A stretch of 64,000 nucleotides of DNA from Mesorhabditis belari (GCA_958450365.1 CAUEEP010000867.1:123501-187500), one strand, 5' to 3'; shown: positions 45,923 to 58,254, counted from the first letter of the stretch. Program-made: numbers and translations. The notes: generated by a model from the sequence alone, not told the origin.

Positions 45923-46277
45923 TTTCCCGAGTCAAAAGCCACAATAAGTTAACAAAATTCCCTAATAAGACTGTCCGTCTGTCTATCTGTGCGCGCTACT
46001 CCGCGCCCATAGGGCCGTTTGCAATGATTTTTGCGGAAAAAGCACGAATTCAAGGTGAACTTTGACTGGCCACCTAGTGCACTTCATAGAATCGAGTACG
46101 AGGATTCCGAATCTGAAATCAAAATCTACCAAATGATTACCAAAATCTACCAAATGATCAAATAAAATCAATCGAAAATAAAATCAAATCGAAAATGCTT
46201 AAACGAAGCATCGAAACATTCAATAAAGTAAAAAGAAGAAACCAAAAAGAAACCAAAAAGAAGAAACCGAATCAGAG

Positions 46278-46340
46278 GCCGATCGGGGTGATCCTGTGAG
46301 CGGAAGCCTAACGCCCTATCCACTAGGATACCAACGCAAC
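46278..46340 (-). tRNA. tRNA-like sequence, degenerate B box
   Basis: A box TTGGTATCCTAGTGG is good; the B-box side (GGATCACCCCGATC) is eroded. A related A-box fragment lies at 47389-47419, also minus. The rest of 45923-48166 holds short arrays and no gene I can support. Confidence 0.35.
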
Positions 46341-47482
46341 GCATCCTCCTAGTGAAAAGAACCTTTTAAATCTAGAAAGGAGGCTTTTAGGGGATCCGTT
46401 TGAGCATTTTCGATTGAAGTTTTTCCTGGAAAACCATTTTTTAGATTTAGATTTCAGATTCGAATTCCTTATAGTCGTTTCTATAAAAGCGCACTAAAGG
46501 TTTTAGAAAAAAGCTCATCTTGAGGTGAAGAGAGGCGAGCTCAAAGAAGCTCAAAGAAGTTCAAAGAAGCTCAAAAAACCTCAAAAAACCTCACAAAATC
46601 TCGCCTTTCTCTAGTCAAACTTTAACGAATGAATCTCTCGGCCAGATATCGAACTTTAACGAATGAATCTCGGTCAGATATCGATATCAATCAAATATGC
46701 AAAACAGGGTGGACAGGCGTCGTAACACGGAAAACCGGGGGAATATTCCGTTGATCGGCTGACGCTTGACGCCTTGACGCGCCTCCTACTGGACACCGCA
46801 CCTGCCGAGGCTTTCATCTAGGCAGGTTTCTAGGCCTCTTTCCCGTCTTTGCATAGTTATTTCCAAAGAGTTGGTCCACTCATCTTTTTCCCTTTTTCCT
46901 TTCCCTTCAATCGCCGCTTTTTTCGAGCACCCATCTTTTTGACGGCTTTTGAGGGGTGTGAAAACAAAAGAAAGCAAAAAGAAAGCAAAAAAAGAAAACA
47001 AAAAGCACAAAAAAAGTGGAACATAACGTGTAGCAAGGGGGGAATCTTTTTCAAGCAAGCATAGACGGTGGGCTTTTTTCAAGCAGGCATAGACGGTGTG
47101 CTTTATTTTTCAAAACCCGAGTACTTCTGGATCTTTAGCCCCGGTCAGCTAAACGAGAATACCATAAATTTCCGCCAGCATTTCTCTAGTTGAGTAAAGA
47201 GAATGGAAAAACCCTCTATTATTACGTTATTAGGTTTCTTTTCGTTAATTTTACCTTAAATCTATTCAAAAGGATCTTAAAATTAGGAAAAAAAACATGT
47301 AAAAATTCAATGACAAAGTAAGAAGTCAAAAATCAATTTGCATATTAACTTGTTGATGAAGGAAAGATTCGAAAATACCAATAACGCCCTATCCACTATG
47401 CTACCAACGCGACGGTTCCCGCTAGTGAAAGAAGGCTTTTAAATCTAGAAAGGAGGCTCGAAAATACCAATAACGGAAAATA

Positions 47483-47940
47483 CCAATTGGAACCATATTG
47501 GAACCATATTGGAACCATATTGGAACCATATTGGAACCATATTGGAACCGTATCTGAACCATATTGGAACCATATTGGAATCATATTGGAACCATATTGG
47601 AACCGTATCTGAACCATATTGGAATCATATTGGAACCGTATCTGAACCATATTGGAATCATATTGGAATCATATTGGAACCGTATCTGAACCATATTGGA
47701 ATCATATTGGAATCATATTGGAACCGTATCTGAACCATATTGGAACCATATTGGAACCATATTGGATCAATACCGAACAATAAAGGAGCCATAAAGGAAC
47801 CATAAAGGAACTATATAGGAACTATAAAAAAACTAAACAGGAACTAAACAGGAACCATAAAGGAACCATAAAGGAACTATATAGGAACTATATAGGAACT
47901 ATAAAGGAACTATAAAGGAACTATAAAGGAAAATAGCAAC
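47483..47940. repeat. 11-bp satellite AACCATATTGG grading into AACCATAAAGG
   Basis: 47483-47766 has AACCATATTGG with AACCGTATCTG variants (the complement of the GATACGGTTCC repeat at 20726 and 60128); 47770-47940 has AACTATAAAGG/AACTATATAGG variants. Confidence 0.92.
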
Positions 47941-48166
47941 CATAAAGAAACTATATTATTTTTATGTTTTCACCATTATCAAAGCCAGGAAATGACAAGG
48001 TTAAACGAAAAGTCAGCCCCGATTTGCTCTGACTTAAAGGATTGGCTCAAAAATGGCTCTAAAATGGCTCTAAAATGACTCAAAAATGGCTCTAAACTGA
48101 CTCAAAAATGTAGCCAATTGATAATCTTTCTATCAACTACTTTCAGCTTTTAAAACCATCTCAAAA

Positions 48167-48547
48167 ATGAACCCGGAAGGGATTCCCAGCAAAGCAAGCT
48201 TATTGCTTAGCGAGAGAAATCCACTTCTCCAAAAAGGACACTCAAGTTTTGGTGGCGTGTTGACTCGTTTGGGCTCTTTCTTCTCACAAGGGGGGGACAC
48301 ACCTTGTCAAACGATTTGTAATCGAATGCATTATTGCCGTGGTATTGTCATGTAAGTAGCAGATTTTCTTCTTTCTAAAACGTAAAAGAAAAAGAAAGTA
48401 AAGAGAAATGTAAAAGACAACAAAACTACTAGTCAGTTACTAGCCAGTTAACTGTGCTTTAAATGAAATCCTTTTTTTAGACAGCACTCTAAAACTTTAT
48501 TAACACCCGCTTCTCAACTTTTCTCATTCTTTATTGTATCGTTATAG
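48167..48547 (+). CDS. Orphan two-exon gene, 83 residues, unknown function
   Basis: Exon 1 is 48167-48351 and ends at a canonical GTAAGT; exon 2 is 48481-48547 after a CTTTTTTTAG acceptor. The phases join (2 to 1) and the frame closes at TAG. A CTTTCAG acceptor about 20 nt before the ATG could take a spliced leader. The protein has four cysteines or more in the middle (GGDTPCQTIC) and a short hydrophobic C-terminus (FSFFIVSL). I do not recognise it. The splice signals make it better than a chance ORF, but it lies among repeats and could be a gene fragment. Confidence 0.42.
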
Positions 48548-48586
48548 CATTTCACTGAAAATCAAACATCTAACAAACATTATATT

Positions 48587-48907
48587 TACCGTATGTATTC
48601 TAATAGAAGCGTATACGCTTCTATTTTTCAATCATTCCACAAAATTGCTTCTATTCGAGGCTGCGCTTCTATTTTTCACTGACTAAAAAAAATTAATGAG
48701 TAGTTCGTAGAAAGAAAACCTTTAGGTAACAGTCAAAGCATAATTCTCGATTTCATTTACCGTTAGAGTCGCAGACTTCAATCGAGATGCCACTATCTAA
48801 ATCAATGTAAGAATATGCAAGCAAGATCCTTTGCTATAATATCCATAGTTATTGCTTTTATTTTCCAAACACCACCGCAAAGTTGCTTTATTCGAATAAA
48901 TACGGTA
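48587..48907. mobile_element. TACCGTA-type MITE, 0.32 kb
   Basis: Left end TACCGTATGTATTCTAATAG; right end is the complement of TACCGTATTTATTCGAATAA. Same end motif as 4887 and 54854. Between the orphan gene and the Q-rich-protein gene. Confidence 0.72.
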
Positions 48908-49145
48908 ATAGAAAATTTGCAGGAAAGACTTAACATTGCCACGAATTCAGCTATCACATGAAGAAGATGTACAAGAAATTACATAAATTAATAATGAAAA
49001 TGTTGAAATAACATTAATTTTTGTCTTTAGCCATCTTTGATGAAGAAAACGTGAAACTAAAATTTTTTTCAACCAAACAAAGTACATTATGTCTAATAAG
49101 CGCCCCATTGCTACTTTATGAAAAAATCACAATTTATTCTCTACT

Positions 49146-52100
49146 TCAATCAAAAAGCTGAAGAGTGCCAAACTTCTAACTCGTATCTTTCTTTCATTTG
49201 CATCTTTAAACATTTCAAAACCACTCACGTCGCCCGCGCGAAATGGTTGCAGCTGAAGCTTTTGGCTGAATTTATTGCAATCTCGATCGATCACCTCAGC
49301 CCAATTCTCGCGGTGAAAATCCTTTGGCGACACTTCGACTCCACAAAAGGCCGAGAGCTTCGATCCCAGATTTGACAACTAAAAATAAAGTCATACGAAG
49401 ATCAAAAATCAACAAACTCTCAGATCCTGATTATTCTCGTCGTGAAGTTGAACCATTGAAATGATAGCGTCGACCATCACATCTCGTTTATCACGTGGGC
49501 CGCTTAGCTTCTAAAAAACTTCTTATCAAGCAGTATCGGTATTTGGTCATTTTAGTATTCCTTCACACAGTTCAGTTTAAAGTTTCGTAAAAAACTGACT
49601 AGTTGATAATCCGCAAGCATTTCGTAGGGAGTTTGTGTTTCAGCAGATCGCTTAGACATCACTTGCCTAAAATTGTATCGATATTATAAAGCATTAGATA
49701 TCCTACTGAAAAGCGCTACTAGATGATCCGAGACGAGGAGTATTTCCATATCCGATTCGCTGTGGAGCCACATACGACGACGATGATTGATGAAGATCGT
49801 GGTTAGAAACCTAAAACTAAATGCTATTCAGTCAAAAACAAATTCTGACCGAAAGGTGTCCAGGAGTACTGGAATCGCCGCGTTGAGGAACACGTCGAGA
49901 TGCTCTTTGTGAAGCCTAAAATAAAAGATCTACATTATTTTTAACATTTTAACTTACTGGACGAGCTGCCATTGATGTAGGCTGAGCAATATTGTTGCCT
50001 TGATACCTAAACGCTTAGAATGAGACAATTAAACAAAGGCAAATTTACCGTTGTTCTGGTGAATAGTTTCCTTGTACAAATGGTAGCTCACCATAACCGT
50101 AAGGAGAGTTCGATGATCTAAAATTGTCCTGTAAATATGATTTATTGCATTGACAAATAGTTTAAAGTCAATCAACCACTTACACAAGATCCGTTGGAAC
50201 ATTTGCCACACGTGGTGACTGATTATAGGTGGATTGATTCTGAGCCGGCACTCCTTGATGTGGACCGTGTGAACGACGTTGACTTCCATGCGAATCATTG
50301 GGATTTTGAATCTAAAGATTATTACACAACGCGTAAAATAAAAACAAACTGGAGCAAACTGTCGAGCACTATCTCGCACACTTTGAACTGGTTGATTAAA
50401 TTGAGCAGGATTGTCGAACATCATCTGCTGAGCGGTACCATCCTAAAAAATTCTCAATACATATTGGTTATACAAAACATAGTAATAAGACACGAAATTC
50501 TTGTCGCTTACAAAATAGTCATCGATATTGCGAGCATGGTTTTGAGGTGGTATATGTGGCTGATTCTGATACTGACTTTCTTGCTGCACCCAAATAGAAA
50601 AACTTATTTTCAAAAATTTCTTATCGCAAACCTGTTGATTATATGAAGGCTGATCCAATCTCGGAAGTCTAAATGGAGCCTAAGCAGAAAGAAAAGAAAT
50701 TCTTACTCTACATATTCGTCGTTCATTTGCGAATAATAGACATCGAACCGATCCTCCTCGACTGGAAGACGATCATCATCCTGAAGAATAAATGTTTGAT
50801 GCATATTGGAGCGCTATAAAGTTCAGGTAGGTCGCGTCGCAAACAGTTATCAAATCTTGCTTATACATTTTATTTAATATCTTACTGCTGATTTATTTTA
50901 TTAGGTTGGCCCATAAGTCTTTAGACGCTTATTTCTACTATCTACTAGCGTTTATAAAGGACAAATTCACCAATTGGCTCCATTAGAAAGGGCTGCTATT
51001 TTTCTACAAAATAACGTTCGAATCTTATGAAAATATCTTGTACACGGCTTTTTATGGAAGCGCGAAGTCGGATAGTCAAAAAAGGCGACAACCCGAAGAC
51101 GCAATTTGGGAGCTTTGGTCCAAAGAAACCTATGTTGCTGTCAATAGATAAAAGGTAGAGCGCAAAAAGTTAGGTATTTCGCCAAATTTTCAGGATAATC
51201 GATTCAACCGATTTCTTTGTAGAGCCTTTTATCAAATTTTACGAAAAACGAGGTTTTGCACTCGAATTTGCATGGAAAAGGACCTAAATTGCCTTAAAAA
51301 GATGGGAAAATGAATAAACATTTTCTATTTAGAGCCAATTGTAGGTCAATTGGTGAATTTGTCATTTATAAACGCTAGTAGAAAAAGTGTCTAAAGACTT
51401 ATCGGCCAACCCAATACATATTTTAATATCGACTGGAAACTTACTTGTGCGGGACCTCGAGTCCAACTAGGCTTTGTCTGTGGAGGTTGCATCTGTTTGC
51501 TATGACGCGAGCCACCTTGTTCATCACCACTGCTCTCTTCTTCTGTGGTGTAGTTCTGGCCCTCTTGCCTTTGTTGAGCCTTGTTAGTTTCTCCCTAAAA
51601 TTCCAAGGAATATAAGTTTAACAGTAAGCGCACTTTTGGTGCTAAATACATGTTCCTGGGTGGATTTGATTGGGTGGTCGCGGGCGAATTCTTTCGGTTC
51701 ATCTGCGAAGTAGTAATGGAAGTGGAAGCGGGTTTGTCTAAAAATGAAATTGTTTGCAGGACTAATGACTTTGCTGAAGGTAAATATAGCTTCTTTGAAA
51801 TGCCAAAGAACTTTCAATCTTATCATACCAGCCGTTTTCATCTGCTAACGCAGCTGAAAGCAGCTGACGAATGGGGGCGACGCATATGAGTAAATGTAGT
51901 TTTAAATGAAGATTAAAGCAATATCGTGATCAATCACAATGCCCTTGAATTGGCTCGTCGCGACTGAGGTCGCGCCTCGCACTCCTCCGAAAGCCCTGTA
52001 ACAATATTGGGATCTAAATACTATCCCTTCGAAGCAATACCGGGATCATGCCCCGAATACCCTACGAAACAATATCGAGAGCAATTAAAACGCTAACTAT

Positions 52101-53494
52101 CTTTCCGTGGAAATCTTCACCAATTTAAATTTCTCATGCAAATTTGGTTTCTGGCTATCCTTGCCACATTGGACTATACTGCACCAAGTAATGAGTACTA
52201 AAACAGACTAAAACGTGGGTCGAATCCTATCGGGTTGTCCAGATCGGATTCGGACGTCCGTTTACGAACTTCTGAGTTTAGTTTGTAAACGGACGTCCGG
52301 AGCCGATCCGAACACTAGCTCGTAAACGGACGCAACATATATATTATACATTATATTCGATGACATTTTAAAAGTGTGCAAAATAACTTATTCCGTGATC
52401 AGCGCATTTTTGCGTATTTTCTCAAGTTTTCAGCTCTCTAACTTAACGCTTTAAGGTATCACGGAGAGACGGACGGACCCACTGTTTACATATATATAAT
52501 ATTACAAGACGTTTCAAAAGTGTGTAAAAGAACTTATTGAGCTTTTGCATACCTTGAAATAGAGCACGATCCGCGTCACTAGGTTGAATACGCTCTTCTG
52601 AAGCTTTCTTCGACTGTGGCTAAAAGAAACACAAGAGTTACGAAACTAAATTTTTAAAAACGCACTTGATACTGACGGTTTTCTCTTGGCTGAAACGTCT
52701 TTTTGGGGGCCGTAACTGCTTCCTCGTTTCTCTTCGCTTTCCCCACTGCCTCTGTGATCTCTTCTTCTGTGAGTCCTAAAAAGAAACGTTTAGTGATAGT
52801 TTTTTGGTTTTTTTTTTGGTTTTTTGTTTTTGCTCAATGGTTTTTTTGCAGTTTATTTGCTTATTAAAGTTTAAAAAAGTTAAAAACATTTAAAAACAAA
52901 ATTAAGAGGATTTTTTATTTCTACAAACAACATACAGTGGTCAAAAAAGCCTTGATACCTTTCAAATAATTAGTCAACTGAGTATCCAAAAATATTGGAT
53001 TCAGCTCATTTTTGTTTCATTAGACAAAACAAAGTACCATGCTTCTGTTCAGTACAAGCAGCGGCAAGAATGCCCAGCATCTGCGTTTTGAAAGCTTCCT
53101 AAAAGAAAAGATAAAACTTCCTATAAAGAAAAGATAAAACAGTGTTCAAGATTTCAAGTCTAATTGTTTAAATTTAGCGTCTTTTCTTCTTGAGCACAAT
53201 GAAAGCTGAACTAGCAAGAAAGGGTACACTTTATCAACAAAGTTTCTGATACTTTACCAACAAAGTTTCTGCTACTTTACCAACAAAGTTTCTGATACTT
53301 TACCAACAAAGTTTCTGCTACTTTACCAACAAAGTATCAGAAACTCTTTCAAAACAATTCCATAAGAACAAACAAACCCTGAATTCATCTGGTTCCACAA
53401 GGTACCTCGGGTAATGCATATCGATCCCGATCTCGTTTGCCCATGCGTTATCCTCCTCGATCTCCACACACCAATTTTGTGTGGTCATCGCCAT
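49146..53494 (-). CDS. Disordered Q/N/S/P-rich protein, about 543 residues, 19 exons
   Basis: Exons (minus): 53494-53378, 53098-53038, 52775-52666, 52619-52553, 51737-51634, 51594-51445, 50780-50707, 50668-50632, 50583-50512, 50442-50350, 50311-50186, 50128-50049, 50006-49958, 49915-49850, 49810-49707, 49666-49600, 49510-49418, 49378-49229, 49157-49146. Every junction keeps frame. Residues 1-95 look folded (WCVEIEEDNAWANEIGI, EAFKTQMLGILAA, GLTEEEITEAV); the centre is low-complexity, rich in Gln, Asn, Ser, Pro and Arg; the last 80 residues look structured again (VMVDAIISMVQLHDENN, LGSKLSAFCGVEV). If the final GTGAGT donor is skipped, the protein reads on to a stop at 49127. A TTTAG acceptor 14 nt before the ATG suggests trans-splicing. 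Function not recognised. The folded-ends/disordered-centre pattern is seen in RNA-granule and scaffold proteins, but that is only an analogy. Confidence 0.75.
50901..51414. mobile_element. Non-autonomous mariner-type element, 0.5 kb
   Basis: Ends TTAGGTTGGCCCATAAGTCT and the complement of it (CTTATCGGCCAACCCAA) are typical mariner inverted repeats, next to TA on both sides. Inner arms AACGCTAGTAG and CACCAATTG are also inverted. No transposase. In intron 6 of the Q-rich-protein gene. Confidence 0.85.
52228..52330. repeat. Imperfect palindrome around CGGACGTCCGTTTACGA
   Basis: GGATTCGGACGTCCGTTTACGA is mirrored by GTAAACGGACGTCCGGAGCC, with a third partial copy beside it. In an intron of the Q-rich-protein gene. 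Confidence 0.75.
53230..53345. repeat. ACTTTACCAACAAAGTTTCTG array
   Basis: Five 21-bp copies in intron 1 of the Q-rich-protein gene. Confidence 0.85.
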
Positions 53495-53508
53495 GTTGCA
53501 CCGGTGAT

Positions 53509-54465
53509 CTAAATCAAAGCATTAGTCTATTGAAAGAAAATTGACCGTAAGAAAGGAAAACATTGAAAATCGAAAGCGAACTACACCGTTTAGTTAAAGC
53601 TTGGCTAACAAATTCCTCGCGTAAGCAAAAAAGGTGCAGCTACTCGGCAAAAACTCAAAACGATACGGGAAAAGGACCCAACCATAATGGAAAAGCTTTA
53701 ACATTGAAAAGTGCCCCAATAGTGGATAACTTGGGCTCCATATAGTGAAATACACAATGGAAGCGCGCACTTTGGAAACCCGAAACTCGGCTTAAAACGC
53801 ATTTTTCCAAGCTCTCGTTGTGTTTTTCGGAATCCACGCATAAAACTACTCCAGAAAAAGTGGTTTTGAAGACAAAAAATTGTGGCTCCAACTAGCCTAA
53901 TACCGCTAATCTTTATGATTTTGGTGTCATTTTATTGCACTTGTTTAGATCTACAAAATGACACAAAAATCCTAAAGATTGGCCCACTTGGAAGACAGTT
54001 ATGGCGAGTCAGGCAAAAAGGCAACAAATTTGGCGCAAGGTTCTTCCCCAGAAAATGCCAAAAATTCGGTGAAAATTGAATAGTAAATTTTTTGACGGAA
54101 AAATGAACGCAGACATAAGTGTCAACTAGTGCTGCTGCAATAGTATTTGCTAATATAATATTTGCTGCAAATAAAATCTCTTTTCGGTGATTTTAAAACT
54201 TTGAAAATACAAGCTTATCAGCTCCCATACTGGTAATGTCAAGGAAAACACAACTTTGCCAAATACAATATTAAAAATCCCAGAAAAACGTTTATTCTAC
54301 TATTTTGTTTGTATTATTTTCCCATTGAGTAGAAATGAAGAAGGCAGCTTTGGGCACGGTTGATAGGATCACCGATCTAAAGAAGAAATCTAGTTAATCA
54401 AAGCTTTAGTAAAAAGCTTACCTGCATGGGAAACAGTTTGTGCACGGGAGACAGTTGGGGGCACT
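53509..54465. other. Intergenic region between two minus-strand genes
   Basis: No gene supported. It has an inverted repeat at about 53908-53982 (TTTTGGTGTCATTTT mirrored by AAAATGACACAAAAAT) and an AATAAA (minus) near 54292 for the upstream membrane-protein gene. Confidence 0.5.
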
Positions 54466-56653
54466 CTATCGGCTGTCCTTGTAGTTCGCGTGGGCGTCAG
54501 CACTCATGCCGAAGATGGAGTGGATGAGAAGGTAGGCGGCAGTTGTTGAGACGAGAAGACCGAGTTGATAGGTGTAGGTTTTAGCCTAAACAGAAAAAGA
54601 GATTAGTGCAATTCGATAACAATTACCGATTCGTCCTTGGCATGCTGGAAGATATATTGAAGGGCAAGCACGGTGCAGGCTCCGTAGAGAAGAGTGAGCG
54701 CGAGGAAGGCTCCGGTCAGTTTGCCCAAAATCGCTCCGAGTGTCAGGGTGACGGCGAGCGATCCACCAACCGAAACACCAAGAAGCAGCTAAAGAAAAAG
54801 ATTTAGCAAACGGCAACGCTTGATCAAGAATTTTTCTTTGCTATATAGCAATTTACCATAAGTACTCTAATAGAAGCTCCCCTATAGGAGCATCGCGCGT
54901 AGTCTAAGTTTACACTCAGAAAACTGCTCATATCTCGGCGCCAAGACATTTGTTTCTACACGCTTTGGTATCAAATTAAAGTAGAGAAGGTGAGTGATTT
55001 TTGAGATATAAAACATATTTTTATCATTAACCAGCACTTAGAAAAAAAAGATTGAAAAGTGGCAAAAAAGAGCCGATTTTCGCCGATTTTCAGCATTTTT
55101 CTAAGCGCTGGTTAATGATAAAAATGTGTTATATTCTCAAAAATCACTCAACTTTTCTACTTTAATTTGATACCAAATCGTGTAGAAACAAACGTAATGG
55201 TGCTGAGATCTAAGAGTTTGTTTTAGAGTAAACTTAGACTATGCGATGCTCCTATAGGCGGTGCTTCTATTAGAGTATTTACGGGAGGTAGTAAAACAAA
55301 CTTCAACCCGCTTAGCTGGTTGAAGTTTGTTTTACTTCAATTTGGCTAACTTCAACTTATATAAGTCTTAATAAAAACAAATCACATACTTGACGTTTTC
55401 CTCCAAAGTTAGCAGCAGCAATTGGATAGAGAACTGTTGCAACTCCAACTACCATCGATGCACACGGAGTCGCAGAGAGGAACGAGTTGCGAATGAGGAA
55501 GCCAGTGAGAAGTCCGTTGACCAGCGCAGCACCCAGAAGGAAGAAACGAATCGTTGAATCCGCGGCATCCTTGGCGACGCTCTAAACTTAGACTTTGAGC
55601 ATCGAAGAAGGGTTTTACCAAAACCAACCGATTTAATGATGATGTAACCGTAGAGGGGCACGCCGACGAGCACACCAGCGAGAGCTCCCCAATCCCCGAT
55701 GAGCAGCAAGAAGATTGGCGCGAGTAGATACGACGAAACGAGATTGGCAAGTGATGAGCCGAGGATGAGGATTGTAGACCAAGTCAATGATGACAGGACG
55801 ACCAAGGGCGGAGTGGAAACATCATCCTAAAACAAATAATTCATAGCTAAGTTAAATGGCAGCTAAGTTAGCTAAGAAAACAAAACTTACCATGGCTTGA
55901 ACGGTTGCGAGAAAATCTTTCTTGAAGGGCTCAACGGTTTCTTGAATCTCTGAGGCAAGTTGAGGTGCTGTTTCCTAAACAAATGTTTGAATCTAGCACA
56001 AAACAGGTGTTTAGATTCGGTTGATAAGAATTTTTCTACCATTTGAACAGTAAAAACTTTTAGCTTTATATCAGCTTTACATACATTTAAAAGCAAATAG
56101 TAATCTAATTTGGCTAAAGCTTAGAACAAAAATAACCGAGTTTCTTTCTGGCATAGACAGCAACAGCAAGCAACATCAAGCAGTAGCAAGCAATAGCAAG
56201 CAACAGCAAGCAGCAAGCAACGGCAAGCAGTAGCAAGCAACAGTAAGCAGCAGCAAGCAACAGCAAGCAGCAGCAAGCAACAGCAAGCAACAGCAAGCAG
56301 CAGTAAGCAGCAGCAAGCAGCAGTAAGCAGCAGCAAGCAACAGCAAGCAGCAGCAAGCAGCAGCAAGCAGCAGTAAGCAGCAGCAAGCAGCAGTAAGCAG
56401 CAGTAAGCAGCAGTAAAAACTTTTCTTCACAGCAAACTTTACAAAGCGTGTTATTTAACGCGATTGCTATTAAAAAGGGAGCAAGAAAATAAGCTGCAGA
56501 AGATAAAATAAAAAGATAAAAGCACAAGATAACGATAAAAGAAATAAAATTTACCTGAAGCTGCGAGGCGCGTTGCTTCAGTTGGCTGGCTGTATCGGTG
56601 AATTCATCCTTGAATTTCGTGGCAATGTTGGAGACCGATTCGATGGCAGACAT
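54466..56653 (-). CDS. Multi-pass membrane protein, 284 residues, six exons
   Basis: Exons (minus): 56653-56555, 55974-55891, 55826-55629, 55581-55390, 54788-54627, 54585-54466; all introns are phase 0. The first 65 residues are charged and probably helical (ATKFKDEFTDTASQLKQRA, EIQETVEPFKKDFLATVQA). About seven hydrophobic segments follow, including LVSSYLLAPIFLLLIGDWGA, FFLLGAALVNGLLTGFLI, VTLTLGAILGKLTGAFLA and YQLGLLVSTTAAYLLIHSIF, ending in a short polar tail. AATAAA occurs on this strand near 54292, about 170 nt after the stop. The number and spacing of segments recall TMBIM/BI-1-type proteins, but I see no diagnostic motif and do not assign a family. Intron 4 holds a 0.44-kb palindromic MITE; intron 1 holds a CAGCAAG-type array. 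Confidence 0.8.
54854..55290. mobile_element. TACCGTA/TACTCTAATAGAAGC MITE, near-perfect palindrome
   Basis: Arms of about 200 bp are inverted copies: TACTCTAATAGAAGC, CCTATAGGAGCATCGC, TTTGGTATCAAATTAAAGTA and CATTAACCAGC all occur in both orientations. In intron 4 of the membrane-protein gene. Confidence 0.88.
56155..56413. repeat. CAGCAAG/CAGTAAG array
   Basis: About 22 copies of an 11-12-bp AGCAGCAAGCA unit in intron 1 of the membrane-protein gene. Repetitive minus-strand ORFs (CCLLLL) are not coding. Confidence 0.92.
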
Positions 56654-58254
56654 CTCAAGTTGAAAAAAAAAAACAAATAATGAAAAGTTCATCAAAGAGC
56701 TCTTTTATTTGACGCTTAAATGTGAATTTTGAAATGTAAATTGAAATTGAAATTGAAATTGTAAATTGTAAATCATTGTAAATTGGCGACTTTTAGATGT
56801 AAGGATTTAGTACAGTAAGGCTCTATTTTCTTGGCTTTCATCTGGCTTTTAAAAAGCATTCATCTACCGGAATCAAAGGTTATAGGGTTTTCTAAAAGAT
56901 GTTAATAGCTACCGTACTCTTAGTGCCTCTTAGCTGTTCTAAAAGCTACGATGCCCCAGCTGCTTTAAAAACTGTTTAAAGTATCCTGTTAGTGTTAATG
57001 TTTATGTTAATATTAGGTTGTTCGGATCTAAACAAGCGTTGCTAAACTTATTGTTGTGAGAGAAGCTTTTAAAACATATCTTTCTGTGTTACAGTACATT
57101 ACAGTACAAAGTACGCATATTTGTGTATTTGTGTATTTATCTTGTGCATATTTGAAATCTTTTTAAACGGATAATTTCTTATTTTTAATGTTTTTTTTCT
57201 TGCTTTAGATGGCCTTTAGATGGGATCAAATATCAAGTTTGCGTTCGCCTACTTTACGACTTCAAACTGGACAAAACAGTAGCGGAATCCTATTGAGATT
57301 TGGTCAAATCATTTGGGAATGATGTATTGTCCGAAAGCCGAGCCTGGTTCCAACGCTGAGCCTGGTTCCAACGCTGAGCCTGGTTCCAACGCTTTCGGTA
57401 TGGTGATGAAAGTCTCGAGGATGATGAACACTCTCGTCGATCATGAACACTCGATCATGAACACTCTCGTCGACCTCAAACGGTAGACAACGATACTTTG
57501 AGGGCTGCAATCGAATCAGATCCATGTCAAACGACGCGTGAACTTGCTCAACAGTTTCTATGTTCAAATTCTACTGATGAGCTATTGATGAGCTATTGAC
57601 GAGCATCTCCACGCCATTGGAAAGACGATCTGGTGCGGGAAATGGCTTCCTCACGAGTTAAGCAGTGCAAACGCTCGTTTATCAAACGATCAAACGATCA
57701 AACAACCTAATATATCCTTTACAATTGAAAATTGCAAACTTGACTTGTCAGAAAAAGTTTATTTAGCATACAAAAAGCCGGTCAAATAGCTTGGGATTAC
57801 GGTGAGACTAAAATTAAGTGTAGTCTGTAAGAAGTTGGCCCTTTACAGTACTTTCAGAATAATCTACCGTATGCAAATGGCTATAGTATCACTGTAGGTT
57901 AAGGTTAGAGACGGATTACTATAGGGAACCAAATTTAGAGAGATAGGGAACCAAATTTAGTCAGATAAAGAACCAAATTTAAAGAGATATCTCAAAAGCT
58001 GACACTTTTTAGGAAATCGAAAATCAGCCCATTTCCAGCCACATTACAGCTATTTCGTCAATAATTTGTCTGAATTTGTCGCCGTTGCGTCAAACCGTTT
58101 GTTTTCTTTCGTAACAAGCTTTGATTTGATTTGAGTCATTTGATGGAATTTCTTCGTTTATCATCCGTCAAAACTTTGACTTTTCCATAATAAAAGCACT
58201 AAAAAGTGAATGGAAATTCCAAATTCATTTCTCGATTCAAAATTCGATCGAAAG
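56654..58254. other. Divergent intergenic region
   Basis: Lies between the minus-strand membrane-protein gene and the plus-strand secreted-protein gene, so it should hold both promoters. Contains the mariner relic at 57215-57690; no other gene seen. Confidence 0.5.
57215..57690 (+). pseudogene. Mariner transposase N-terminal region, broken
   Basis: Readable blocks in order: LLYDFKLDKTVAES, FGNDVLSESRAWFQR, FRYGDESLEDDEHSRR, ESDPCQTTRELAQQF and, after a deletion, HAIGKTIWCGKWLPHELS. These are the helix-turn-helix and linker of mariner. An 18-bp segment (GAGCCTGGTTCCAACGCT) is triplicated and stops are present. Confidence 0.8.

Noticed and set aside
46786..47082. Opposing ORFs over an A-rich/T-rich stretch
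   Set aside because: Driven by AAAGCAAAAAGAAAG-type low complexity; no other coding sign.
50029..50658. Sizeable plus- and minus-strand ORFs (131-150 codons) within the Q-rich-protein gene
   Set aside because: They read through verified exons and introns in wrong frames; the phase-consistent exon chain explains the region better.
54466..56653. Assignment of the membrane protein to the TMBIM/Bax-inhibitor family
   Set aside because: Segment count is similar but no family motif is visible by eye, so the family was left open.
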